From Thermoplasmata archaeon (GTDB taxonomy: Archaea; Thermoplasmatota; Thermoplasmata; Lutacidiplasmatales; UBA184), in the NCBI GenBank assembly GCA_022749895.1, contig JAKIWS010000016.1, positions 1 to 35,342 of the forward strand: 35,342 nucleotides of DNA, read 5' to 3'. Below are positions 23,794 to 31,787 of the stretch, piece after piece. The notes beneath the pieces were generated by a model that saw only the letters and a program-made list of their open reading frames with translations, was not told where the DNA came from and did not search any database. How positions within the stretch are numbered: position 1 is the first letter of the stretch; each line of letters begins with the position of its first letter. A program made the translations under genes and the position numbers.

Positions 23794-24765
23794 TCAACTG
23801 GGAACGAACGTCGGCAGCACTTTCGCCGCGTGGGAATCGACCAGCACGATCGACTTCTGGCCCTTCCGGTCGAGGAGGATGTACCAGAGGGGCACGTGGA
23901 CGAGCTCCCCCTCGCTCACCTCGACCTGGCTCGACAGCTGGCTCACCATGGAGTGCTTCTTGTGGGCGAGCTCGCTCTGGTACTGCATCACGTACGACCG
24001 GGCGGCGTGCTGAGCGGCGTCTTCCCCCAAGTCCCCGTTGAGGATCGGAGCGCCCGCTGGGATCGACTTCTTGTCGAAGAACGTCCGCTCCTTCATCGGG
24101 AACTCGTACCCCCGCGGCTGGTAGTCGGTCATCCCCTTGACCGCGACGACGGGGAACTCGTAGGTGCCCTGGATCGTATCGTTCCGGCTCGGATTGATCG
24201 GCGGGCCCGTCATCACAGGGATCGGGAGGAAGCCACCGCGGCGCCCGCCGCCGAGCGCGGCGCCGAGGAGTTCGGCCGCGGCGATCGAGCCGACGGTACT
24301 GCCGATGCCGACCACCATATCGGTGTAGACGTAATTCGTGGTCGCCGACGACGGGATCACCCAGAACGGCACGAACGACAATTTCTGCTCGACGATCGTG
24401 GATTCCTCGAACGCGTGGCGGTGGAACATGCCCACATCGAGGAACTGATGAACGACCTCGAGCGCGCCCTTCTCGTCGACGATCTTGGGGACCAGCATCG
24501 AGTGCTTGCTGATCTCCTTCCAGCCTCCGCCGCCGAGCGCGACGACCCCGCCGCAGTAGTCGCACGTGATCACCATCTCGCCGAACACCGGCGCGAGCGG
24601 GGCCCCGCAGGCGGGGCAAGCGATCTTCTGGACCGCCGCGACGTTCGGGCTCGCGGGCGACGGCGCCCCCCCGGGGGTCGGGGGACCCGGGGTGATCGCC
24701 TTGCCGCACGTGAGGCAGAACTTGGCGTTGTCCGGAAGCGGGGTGCCGCAATTCGGACAGTTCAT
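23794..24765 (-). CDS. Double zinc-ribbon protein associated with the SPFH operon
   Basis: The 323-residue product starts with a CPNCG...CLTCG ribbon (first 21 residues), then a Pro-rich linker and a second ribbon CPACG...CDYCG (about 50-71). A folded domain of about 240 residues follows, with one hydrophobic Gly/Ala-rich segment near residue 160 and a C-terminal SIVLVDSHAAKVLP strand. Architecture and operon position recall bacterial YdjG-like proteins, which accompany a YdjI-type SPFH protein in membrane-stress operons; direct homology is not proven here. The ATG at 24765 follows the stop of the SPFH gene by 36 bases, so it is probably co-transcribed. Confidence 0.75.
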   Translation of the reverse strand: MNCPNCGTPLPDNAKFCLTCGKAITPGPPTPGGAPSPASPNVAAVQKIACPACGAPLAPVFGEMVITCDYCGGVVALGGGGWKEISKHSMLVPKIVDEKGALEVVHQFLDVGMFHRHAFEESTIVEQKLSFVPFWVIPSSATTNYVYTDMVVGIGSTVGSIAAAELLGAALGGGRRGGFLPIPVMTGPPINPSRNDTIQGTYEFPVVAVKGMTDYQPRGYEFPMKERTFFDKKSIPAGAPILNGDLGEDAAQHAARSYVMQYQSELAHKKHSMVSQLSSQVEVSEGELVHVPLWYILLDRKGQKSIVLVDSHAAKVLPTFVPS

Positions 24766-24801
24766 GCGATCCCTCGAGCTCGTTCGCGGCGGCCGGGCCG
24801 A

Positions 24802-25947
24802 TCAGCCGAGCGCCGTGCCGCAGTTCGGACAGAACTTGGTGCCCATCGGCACCGCGGCCTGGCACTTGGGGCAGCTCTGCATGGCGGGCGCCATCGACGC
24901 GCCGCAGTTCGGACAGAACTTGGTCCCGACCGGCACCGCGGCGTTGCACTTGGGGCAACTCGTGGTCGCGGCGGCGGGCGGCGCGGCTTGCATCGAGTTC
25001 CCGCAGGAGGGGCAGAAGCGGACCCCGACGGGGACCATCGTCTGGCACTTGGGGCAGGGGACACTGCTCCCGCCGCCGGACATCGCGCCGCCCATCTGCG
25101 CGCCCATCCCCATCCCGGCGCCGAAGCCGACCCCGGCGCCCACGAGCGTACCCGCCCCGCCGGACGGGTTGGCCGCGGCGGCCGTAAGCGCCTGGCCGGC
25201 CTGGTACTGCATGTAGTTGACCCCGAGGACCCCCATCGTCGACCGGGTATCGACGGCCTTCTGCACCTCGTCGGGCAGGTTGACCGAGATCCCCTGGAGC
25301 TGCTGGAGCTCCACGCCCAGCGGGCCGAAGTGGGTGGGCGCGGTGCCGAGGACGGCCTGCTCGATGGTGGAGAGCTTGGAGGCGATGTCGGTCACGCGCA
25401 TGCCCTGGTCCTTGAGCGTGCCGAGCGTGTTGTAGATCAGGACGACCATCTGCTCGCGCAGGCGCGCCTCGACGTCCGTCGACGCGGCCGCGCCGAACGT
25501 TCCGACGAACTGGTTGATGAACAGGTCGGGCGCGCCGACCCTCCATCGGAACTCGCCGAAGAGGCGGAGATTCACGAGGCCGAAATCCGGGTCTCGGAAG
25601 ACGTACGGTTCGCTCGACCCGAACTTGCCATCGAAGACCCGCTTCTGGAGATAGTAGACCTCGGCCTCCTGGCGGACGCCGGAGATCGCCTGGACGAGGT
25701 TGCCGAGGACCCCAACGTTCGTGCTGGTGAGGCCATACCGCCCCGGTTTGTCGAGGTACGCGAGAACCTTACCGTCCCGGAAGAAGACGGCCGTCTCGTC
25801 CTCCCGCACGACGATGTTGTCGCCGTAGTGGATGTTGCGGGGGACGCGCCACATGACGTTCGTGCCCTTGTAGACGTCCTCCCAGGCGACGGTCGTCGCG
25901 CCGAACAGACTGCCGCCCTTGCCGGGTATGGGGTTGTTGGTGACCAT
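24802..25947 (-). CDS. SPFH-domain protein with three C-terminal zinc-ribbon repeats (YdjI/virion-core-like)
   Basis: The 381-residue protein has an SPFH domain from about 15 to 240 (NVMWRVPRNI, VVREDETAVFFRDGK, LDKPGRYGLTSTN, FRWRVGAPDLFINQFVG), then a Gly/Ala/Met-rich hydrophobic linker. Three near-identical zinc-ribbon units follow, each CPxC-x11-CPxCG, ending at the C terminus. This layout is that of the YdjI family, formerly annotated as virion core protein-like, which binds membranes through partners rather than a transmembrane helix. The start is ATG 25947 with a clear GAGGA seven bases upstream (25955-25959), one of the few good Shine-Dalgarno sites in the window, as expected for an internal operon gene. 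Confidence 0.88.
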   Translation of the reverse strand: MVTNNPIPGKGGSLFGATTVAWEDVYKGTNVMWRVPRNIHYGDNIVVREDETAVFFRDGKVLAYLDKPGRYGLTSTNVGVLGNLVQAISGVRQEAEVYYLQKRVFDGKFGSSEPYVFRDPDFGLVNLRLFGEFRWRVGAPDLFINQFVGTFGAAASTDVEARLREQMVVLIYNTLGTLKDQGMRVTDIASKLSTIEQAVLGTAPTHFGPLGVELQQLQGISVNLPDEVQKAVDTRSTMGVLGVNYMQYQAGQALTAAAANPSGGAGTLVGAGVGFGAGMGMGAQMGGAMSGGGSSVPCPKCQTMVPVGVRFCPSCGNSMQAAPPAAATTSCPKCNAAVPVGTKFCPNCGASMAPAMQSCPKCQAAVPMGTKFCPNCGTALG

Positions 25948-25954
25948 GATGAAT

Positions 25955-25959
25955 TCCTC
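25955..25959 (-). promoter_or_regulatory. Shine-Dalgarno site of the SPFH zinc-ribbon gene
   Basis: GAGGA on the minus strand is seven bases before ATG 25947. It decides the start and shows that internal operon genes use leadered translation. Confidence 0.6.
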
Positions 25960-25967
25960 GTCGGCCC

Positions 25968-26645
25968 CTACGCGACCTGCGTTCCCTCGACGGCTTGCAT
26001 CCGAACCTGGAACGTCGACTGGAGCTGGTGGACCTCGTCGCGGATCTGCGCCACGGCCGTTCGCACCGCGACCGGGTCCCCGCCCATCACGGCCGTCTTG
26101 ACGGGGGCGACGCCTTGGGCCAGCTGGTCGGCCGCGACGGCGAACCCGTAGTCGTACTCGTACAACCGGTCCAAGCTCGTGGCCTGGACTTTGATGGGCG
26201 CGGAGATGCCGGAGTACCCTTGCTCGGCGTGGCGGATCGTCCCTTCCAGGATCTGGAGCTCCGCCAAGACCTGCGCGAGGTCGTTCAGGCTCGCGAGCTG
26301 ACCGGCCTGCGCCATGTTGGCCCGAACGTCGTTCATCTGCGCGAGAACTCCCTTCACCTTGTCGGCGATCTGGAGCCGCAGAAGGCTATCGGCCTCTCGA
26401 AGATCCTCGTTGACGCGGTACCCGTGGTATCCGGGGATGAGAAGTTGAAGACGCTTCAGGACCCCTCGGTCCTGGTCGACCCGCTGACGGATGTCGGTGG
26501 GGGGCGCGCCCGCCGAGGCGGGAAGTGGGGACGACGGCGAACCCGCCATCGCGGCGCCGCAGGCGGGGCAGAATCTGCTCGGCGTCGTGACGGTCGCGTG
26601 GCACGCCGGGCAGATCATCGGGGGCGCCGGAGCGGCCGTCGCCAT
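25968..26645 (-). CDS. Zinc ribbon plus helical-domain protein of the SPFH operon
   Basis: The 225-residue product has an N-terminal zinc ribbon (CPACH at about 12-15, CPACG at about 27-30) and a Pro/Ser linker. A helical domain of about 175 residues follows, starting with RLQLLIPGYHGYRVNEDLREAD and continuing as amphipathic helices rich in Ala, Leu, Gln and Asp. The helical part could form a coiled-coil bundle on a membrane-protein partner; no named family is certain. ATG 26645 is two bases after the stop of the preceding gene (26648), and the SPFH gene begins 20 bases after its own stop. The long open frame upstream of 26645 is antisense to nothing conserved and was not used. Confidence 0.75.
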   Translation of the reverse strand: MATAAPAPPMICPACHATVTTPSRFCPACGAAMAGSPSSPLPASAGAPPTDIRQRVDQDRGVLKRLQLLIPGYHGYRVNEDLREADSLLRLQIADKVKGVLAQMNDVRANMAQAGQLASLNDLAQVLAELQILEGTIRHAEQGYSGISAPIKVQATSLDRLYEYDYGFAVAADQLAQGVAPVKTAVMGGDPVAVRTAVAQIRDEVHQLQSTFQVRMQAVEGTQVA

Positions 26646-26647
26646 CG

Positions 26648-27187
26648 TCAGGGCCCCCCGGGAGGCGTGGGGGTGTTCGACGGGGGCGGGGGAGTTTCCG
26701 ACCCCGATGTTCCCCCCGCGCCGTATGCGAAGGCGGAGACGGCGGGTTTGCTCGCCCAGGCGTTCCGTTGGGCGGAGCGGACGTCGGTCGCGTGGCGGGT
26801 GCGCGACCTCCAGGCGATCCCGGCCATCCAGCCGATCAAAAGGACGATGAGAAGCCCGATCGGTACGACGGCGCTGGCGCCCGTCATCCCCGGATTCAAC
26901 GGGAGCAAGTAGGCCGCGAAGAGGACGGCGAAGCCCATGGTCGAAAAGCCCCACGCGAAGGCCCGCTGCAGGCCGGGGTTGGCGGCGAGGGCCTCCGTCA
27001 GGTAGCCGATCACGGCCAGGAGGAGCGCGATGACGCCGATCGTCGTGAGCGCGTAGAAGTGGTTCGTCTGGGGCAACGCGACGTAGATGCCCGCGAACAA
27101 GAGGAGCGCCACGAGAGCGAACAGGCCGGCCGCGATCGCGGGCGCGATGCGCATCATCGGTCGGGGCGCCGGGGGGTTGGTCGTCAT
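26648..27187 (-). CDS. Four-transmembrane protein, first gene of the SPFH operon
   Basis: The 179-residue protein has four predicted membrane helices (about 14-36, 44-63, 79-98, 106-126) separated by short loops, then a cytoplasmic tail with basic residues and a C-terminal Pro/Thr/Gly-rich stretch. No catalytic motif is visible. It could be the membrane anchor for the SPFH and zinc-ribbon proteins encoded directly downstream. ATG 27187 has a TATA box about 36 bases upstream, marking the operon promoter. Confidence 0.78.
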   Translation of the reverse strand: MTTNPPAPRPMMRIAPAIAAGLFALVALLLFAGIYVALPQTNHFYALTTIGVIALLLAVIGYLTEALAANPGLQRAFAWGFSTMGFAVLFAAYLLPLNPGMTGASAVVPIGLLIVLLIGWMAGIAWRSRTRHATDVRSAQRNAWASKPAVSAFAYGAGGTSGSETPPPPSNTPTPPGGP

Positions 27188-27218
27188 CGATCCCTACCGT
27201 CCGAGCATGGCCGGTTCG

Positions 27219-27226
27219 GGTATATC
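27219..27226 (-). promoter_or_regulatory. TATA box of the SPFH/zinc-ribbon operon
   Basis: On the minus strand this reads GATATACC, about 36 bases before ATG 27187, in the 64-base gap after the TPR gene. It implies that the operon can be transcribed separately from the TPR gene. Confidence 0.6.
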
Positions 27227-27251
27227 GCGCTAGTGGGCCCCACGGGTGCGT

Positions 27252-30200
27252 CTACAGCCGCGGCTCGTCGTCGGTTTTCTCACGCGTCGCCGGCCGGGGA
27301 CGGTTCGGGGGCGCCTCCTTCGGCAACGCCGCCGGCGGAGGCTCCGGCTTCGGCCGCGCGGTGACCGGCATCGCCGGCGTCGGATGGGGCGTGGGATGCT
27401 TCACCGGCTCGGCCGCGCGTTCGGGCGGGGCCCGCGGTTTCGCCGTCGGGGGCGGGGCCTTGTGGGCCGTCGCGTGGTGCGGTTCGCCCCCACCGCCGTG
27501 GGGCACCGCCGCGGCGATCGGTTGGCGGCTGCCGGGCCCGACGACGAGTCCGCATTTCGGGCACGTGGGGAACTGGGCGAGGCAGACCTGGCACAGCATC
27601 GCCCCGCAGCTGTGGCGGACCGAGGCGATGCCGCCGCAGCCCACACACCGCGCACCGGAGCCGGCCGACGACGTCGATTCCATCGCGCGAGGTTCGCGAC
27701 GGGGCGTCGCCGAGGGCGGGGATGCGGGGGGCACGGGCTCTGCCTCCGGGGCGAAGTACTGCACGCCCCCAGTCGCCATGGATGGCCCGGGAGCTTCGCC
27801 GCTGAACTCCGGCGAGAACGCGCCCAGGTCGAGCGACGGGAGGGGCGCGTGCACCGCGGTGCCGGCGGTCTCGACGGCCTTGATGAGGCGGGCCTTGTAG
27901 ATCCCGACCTTGAGGGTCCGAACGATCTGAAAGAGGGTCCGCTGGCTGTCGGGGAGGAGAAGGGCCCGACGCGCGAGCTCTTCGACGTCCGGGGCGAGCT
28001 TGAGGTTCTCCGGTCGGAGGTCGGTCTCGAGCACCGCCTTGAGGTAGCCGAACAGTTTCTGCGTCGCCGCCAGCGAGAGCGTGGGGGCGCTCAGCGCCGC
28101 GACGTCCGCGAGGGTGAACCCCCGCCGCTCGATCCCCTCCGGGCGTCGCTCGAGCGCGGTCGTGATCAAGGTGTACGACGCCGACTCGAGCTCCTGGAGC
28201 TCGCTCTCGCTGAGCCGGTCGACGTCGACTTTCGGGCTCCGCGAGAGTGCGGTCAAGACCGGGTCGAGCATCTCGTACGGGACGTGGAGCGTCACGAACA
28301 GGTCGTTCTTCGTCACGGGGCGGTGGAGGCGGGCTTCGAGGAGCAACGCCTCGCGGCCGTGGCGGTCGACGAGGCCCTCGCGGGATTTCTGCAGCGCGAC
28401 CTTCTTCCCTTCCTTCGCCGCGTCGAAATCGGAATCGAGCGCGAGGGCCCGCTCGAAGCTCGCGCGCGCGTCGTCGGCGCGTCCGAGCGTGATCAGGACG
28501 ACCCCGCGGCTCGTCCAGCCGTACTTGTCCCCGGGGGCGACCTGCGTCGCCCGGTCGTACAGCGCCAGCGCCTCGTTCGGGTGCCCGAGCTTCTCCGCGA
28601 CGAACCCGGCCTTGATCTGGAGCTCCGGTCGATTGCCGTCGAGCGCGATCGCGTGGGCGAACGCCCCCGACGCGTCGCTCCACTGTTCCCGGGCGACATG
28701 GAGCTCGCCCAGCCGCGTCCACAGCTCGACGGAGGCGGGCATCAACGCGACGCCTTGCTGGACGGCGTGGACCGCTTCCGCCGCGGAGCCGACCCCGCTC
28801 TCCGCCTCCGCGAGCAGGAGGTAGAGCCGGGGGTCGGCCGGGACCGTCGATAGGGAGCCCCGGAGGAGATCGCGCGCGCCGGCGTGCTGGCCCTGGTCGA
28901 GCAGGCTCCGCGCGATACCGGCGAGCGCGGTGGGTGAGTTCGGCTCGCGGCGCCGGACCTCCTCGTACACGGCCTTCGCCTCTTCCGGGCGCTCGAGGGC
29001 GGTCAGGATCTCGGCCCGGAGCGCCAGCGTTGCGAGACTTCGCTCGCCCGGCGGCGCCTTGGCGAGCGCGGCATCGATCGCCTCCAGGGCGAGGTCGGGC
29101 CGGCCGGCGACCAGGCGGGCGCGCGCCCGCCGGGACGCGATCTCCATCCCCTGCGCCGGGTCGAGGCTCGCGGCCTTCTCGTACGAGCGGGTCGCCGCGT
29201 CGGTGTGGCCGAGCGCGGAGCCGAGGTCCCCGTGGGTCAACCAGAGGGCGGCGTCCTGGGATTCCGGGCCGCCGGTGGTGAGGAGCTGGGTGAGCGCGTC
29301 GTACGCTTCGGCCGCCTCGTTCGCGCCGTGGTGGAGCTGGAACCGCTCGAACAGCGCCGGCCCGTTGTGCGGGTCGAGGAGCAGGATCGCTTTGAGGGAG
29401 TACTGGACCTCGCCGGGACGGTCCAAGGCCCGGTAGGCGTCGGCGCGGGCGCGCCAGGCCCCCAGGTCGTTCGGGTCTTCCCGGAGCAGCTCGTCGACCT
29501 GCGGTATCACCTCGTTGTACCGACCCGCGAGCTGGAGCGTCTCCGCGAGGGCGAGCCGACCGGGTCGACTCTTCGGGTCGAGGGCGAGGCCCTGGAGGTA
29601 GTACGTGATCGCATCCGCGTACGCTCCTTGGGCGCGGAGCGCCTCTCCGACCTCGAAGTACGCGTGCGGGTCGTTGCCCGCGCTCCCGACGGCGCTCTTC
29701 AGCGCCGCGAGACCTTCCGGCCGGTGGCCGGTCTTGAGCAGAAGCTGACCTTTGCGCCGCAGGAACATCGGGTTCGCGGGGTCGTGGGTGAGCAGAACGT
29801 CCAGGTACCGAACGGCGCGGGGGTCCTGGTTGAGCTGGGAGAGGACCTGCACTTCCCCCCACAGAAGGTCGGGGTCCTCCCGGCCGGCCTCGATCGCCTG
29901 CGTGTAGGCGACTTCCGCTTCGTTCGGCCGACCGACCTCGCGGAGCGCGTGGCCGAGCTCCTTGAGAAGATCATCGCGGCGACCGCCGCCGGGATTCGCG
30001 AGGATCGCGCGGTAGGCGACGATGGCGCGCTCCGGGTCCTTCACGAGGCGCGACGCGCGGGCCACGCCGAGCTGCGCCGGGACGCTCAGCTCCGGGTCGA
30101 GCGACGCGCGCTCGTAGGCGACGAGGGCGGATCGCGCCGCGGTTTCGCGGTCGGGCGAACCTTCCGCGGCCTCGAACGCCCGGCCGAGTTGGAGGTTGCC

Positions 30201-31685
30201 GCGGTCGATCGCCACGTCGCTCCGCGTCGGGTCGAGCCGGAACAGCTCGTCGTAGACGAGGGGGAGATCCGTGCCGCGGTCGAGCTCGACGAGAAGTCGG
30301 CGCTTTTCGTGCCAGTACGCGGTCTCGTTCGGAGCCAGTCGGAGCAGCTCGTCGACGACCGCGAGGGCCTCGGTCGGACGTCCGGCCTCGACCAGCGCGT
30401 GCTCCAGCCGTTCCCGCCCGGGCCCGTCGTCCGGCGCGGCCGCCACCAACGCGTGGGCGAACTCGAGGACGAGCTCCGAACGGTGGGCGTTCTCCGCGGC
30501 CTGCAGCGCCCGTCGCATCGCTGTCGCGTCATCCGGGTGGGATTGAAGGAGCGCCCGGAATGCTTCGAACCCCTCGTCCGGATGCCCACTATCCACGAGC
30601 AGCTCGGCGAGCGCTCGCATGGCGTCGAGGTTCTCGGGGGAGGCGTCCAAGATGGCGCGGCACGCCGCGATCGCGAGGTCGGGATGGCCGAGCTGTCCCG
30701 CGAGGACCCGCAGTCCGTTCAGGTTCTGGATGTTCCTCGGTTCGATCGCCTGCAGACGTTCGCGCGCCCGCAGGGCGAGCTCGGGGGCGGCGTGGGCGGA
30801 CTCGAGCCGTTCGGCGACGTCGCGGGTCATCGCCGCGTCGGGCAGCGCCGGACCCGCGAACAGGGTCTGCCATTGCGCGACCGCCGCGTCCCCCTGACCG
30901 AGGGCGAGATGCAGCCGTCCGGCGAGGTACGGGATCCGCAGGTCGGAACCGACGGGGAGCTTCTTGACGGACTCGAGCGCACCGGTCAGGTCGCCCAGCG
31001 CGAGGAGGAGCTCGATCCGGGTGATCGTGAGCTCGCGGTCCTCGGCGGCCGTCGCAAGGAGCGCGTCGCACGCTTCCAACGCCGCCTTGTCGGCGCCGTG
31101 GGCGCGAGCGATCGCGAGCTTCGCTCGGAGGACCGCGGTGTCCCCGGGGACGAGTTTCAGGGCCCGGTCCACGTATCGGGTGCTCGTCGGGTCGAGCTCC
31201 TGCGCCCGCAAGTAGGCGGTCGCGGCTTCGCGCGGCCGCTCGAGGAGCCGGAGGACGTCCCCCCGGGTTCCCCAGATCGCCTTGTCGTTCGGCTTGGCTT
31301 TCTCCGCGCGGTCGAGGAGGCCCAGGATCTCCTTCGGAGGATCGTTCAGCGCGATCAGGATCAGCGCCTTGTGGTGGAGGAGCGCGGCGGAACCGGGCGC
31401 GAGCTCCAGCCCCACGTCGGCGGCGCGGCGCGCGAGCTCGGGCTGCGAGAGGCGGTAGAACGCCATCGCCGTCTCGTCGAGCCGTCCCGCGACCTCGGCG
31501 GCATCGTCGCCGAGCCGGCGGCGGTGCGCCTCCACGTGGGCGAGGAACGCCTTGAGGGCCTCGTTGTACCGGGTCTTGTCGTGGTGGCTTTCGCGTTCCT
31601 CCGCCTGACGGAAGAGCCGGCGCGCCTCCTCGATGGGCGAACCCACCGCGGGAGCAGCGCGCGCGGTCCGTTCGGCCGTCGCCAC
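27252..31685 (-). CDS. Giant TPR protein with a C-terminal RING-like zinc finger
   Basis: The 1477-residue protein is mostly tetratricopeptide repeats (about 20-1120: regular A-x-x-x-Y/L-x-x-A and P at helix ends, with repeated LALDP- or LDP-type turns). A helical region (about 1125-1275), a short Pro/Ser linker and a Cys/His cluster near 1347-1378 follow (CxxC, HxC, CxxC, CPKC; spacing C-x2-C-x7-H-x-C-x4-C-x2-C-x6-C-x2-C), then a Pro-rich tail of about 100 residues. The Cys/His cluster resembles a cross-brace RING/B-box-type finger, with His and Cys order differing from classical RING. TPR arrays are protein-interaction scaffolds. GTG 31685 lies about 27 bases from a TATA-like element, so the mRNA is probably leaderless. 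It has no signal peptide, so it is cytoplasmic. Confidence 0.88.
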   Translation of the reverse strand: MATAERTARAAPAVGSPIEEARRLFRQAEERESHHDKTRYNEALKAFLAHVEAHRRRLGDDAAEVAGRLDETAMAFYRLSQPELARRAADVGLELAPGSAALLHHKALILIALNDPPKEILGLLDRAEKAKPNDKAIWGTRGDVLRLLERPREAATAYLRAQELDPTSTRYVDRALKLVPGDTAVLRAKLAIARAHGADKAALEACDALLATAAEDRELTITRIELLLALGDLTGALESVKKLPVGSDLRIPYLAGRLHLALGQGDAAVAQWQTLFAGPALPDAAMTRDVAERLESAHAAPELALRARERLQAIEPRNIQNLNGLRVLAGQLGHPDLAIAACRAILDASPENLDAMRALAELLVDSGHPDEGFEAFRALLQSHPDDATAMRRALQAAENAHRSELVLEFAHALVAAAPDDGPGRERLEHALVEAGRPTEALAVVDELLRLAPNETAYWHEKRRLLVELDRGTDLPLVYDELFRLDPTRSDVAIDRGNLQLGRAFEAAEGSPDRETAARSALVAYERASLDPELSVPAQLGVARASRLVKDPERAIVAYRAILANPGGGRRDDLLKELGHALREVGRPNEAEVAYTQAIEAGREDPDLLWGEVQVLSQLNQDPRAVRYLDVLLTHDPANPMFLRRKGQLLLKTGHRPEGLAALKSAVGSAGNDPHAYFEVGEALRAQGAYADAITYYLQGLALDPKSRPGRLALAETLQLAGRYNEVIPQVDELLREDPNDLGAWRARADAYRALDRPGEVQYSLKAILLLDPHNGPALFERFQLHHGANEAAEAYDALTQLLTTGGPESQDAALWLTHGDLGSALGHTDAATRSYEKAASLDPAQGMEIASRRARARLVAGRPDLALEAIDAALAKAPPGERSLATLALRAEILTALERPEEAKAVYEEVRRREPNSPTALAGIARSLLDQGQHAGARDLLRGSLSTVPADPRLYLLLAEAESGVGSAAEAVHAVQQGVALMPASVELWTRLGELHVAREQWSDASGAFAHAIALDGNRPELQIKAGFVAEKLGHPNEALALYDRATQVAPGDKYGWTSRGVVLITLGRADDARASFERALALDSDFDAAKEGKKVALQKSREGLVDRHGREALLLEARLHRPVTKNDLFVTLHVPYEMLDPVLTALSRSPKVDVDRLSESELQELESASYTLITTALERRPEGIERRGFTLADVAALSAPTLSLAATQKLFGYLKAVLETDLRPENLKLAPDVEELARRALLLPDSQRTLFQIVRTLKVGIYKARLIKAVETAGTAVHAPLPSLDLGAFSPEFSGEAPGPSMATGGVQYFAPEAEPVPPASPPSATPRREPRAMESTSSAGSGARCVGCGGIASVRHSCGAMLCQVCLAQFPTCPKCGLVVGPGSRQPIAAAVPHGGGGEPHHATAHKAPPPTAKPRAPPERAAEPVKHPTPHPTPAMPVTARPKPEPPPAALPKEAPPNRPRPATREKTDDEPRL

Positions 31686-31708
31686 GAACCTCAGAAGCCG
31701 ACGACGCT

Positions 31709-31716
31709 GTTAAGAA
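31709..31716 (-). promoter_or_regulatory. TATA-like element of the TPR gene
   Basis: On the minus strand this reads TTCTTAAC, about 27 bases before GTG 31685. It is half of a divergent promoter region with 31758-31766. Confidence 0.5.
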
Positions 31717-31757
31717 CCTTCAGACGCGCGGGAAACTCCACCGGCGTCGGGTGGCCC

Positions 31758-31766
31758 CCTTTAGTC
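31758..31766 (+). promoter_or_regulatory. TATA-like element of the HD-domain gene
   Basis: CCTTTAGTC is centred about 26 bases before ATG 31788, consistent with a leaderless transcript. Confidence 0.5.
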
Positions 31767-31787
31767 CCGGGTCGATTCCCGGGTCGC

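Noticed and set aside
23747-25546. In-frame upstream extension of the kelch/PKD gene by 600 codons
   Set aside because: It overlaps the zinc-ribbon and SPFH genes on the same strand in another frame and reads as Arg/Gly/Asp-rich noise. The kelch protein has its own signal peptide near 23701.
29205-31787. Very long plus-strand open frame (over 860 codons) antisense to the TPR gene and running into the HD gene
   Set aside because: Its translation is Arg/Glu/Val-rich low-complexity sequence with no domain; it arises from the GC-rich third positions of the TPR gene. Only the part from 31788 on is coding.
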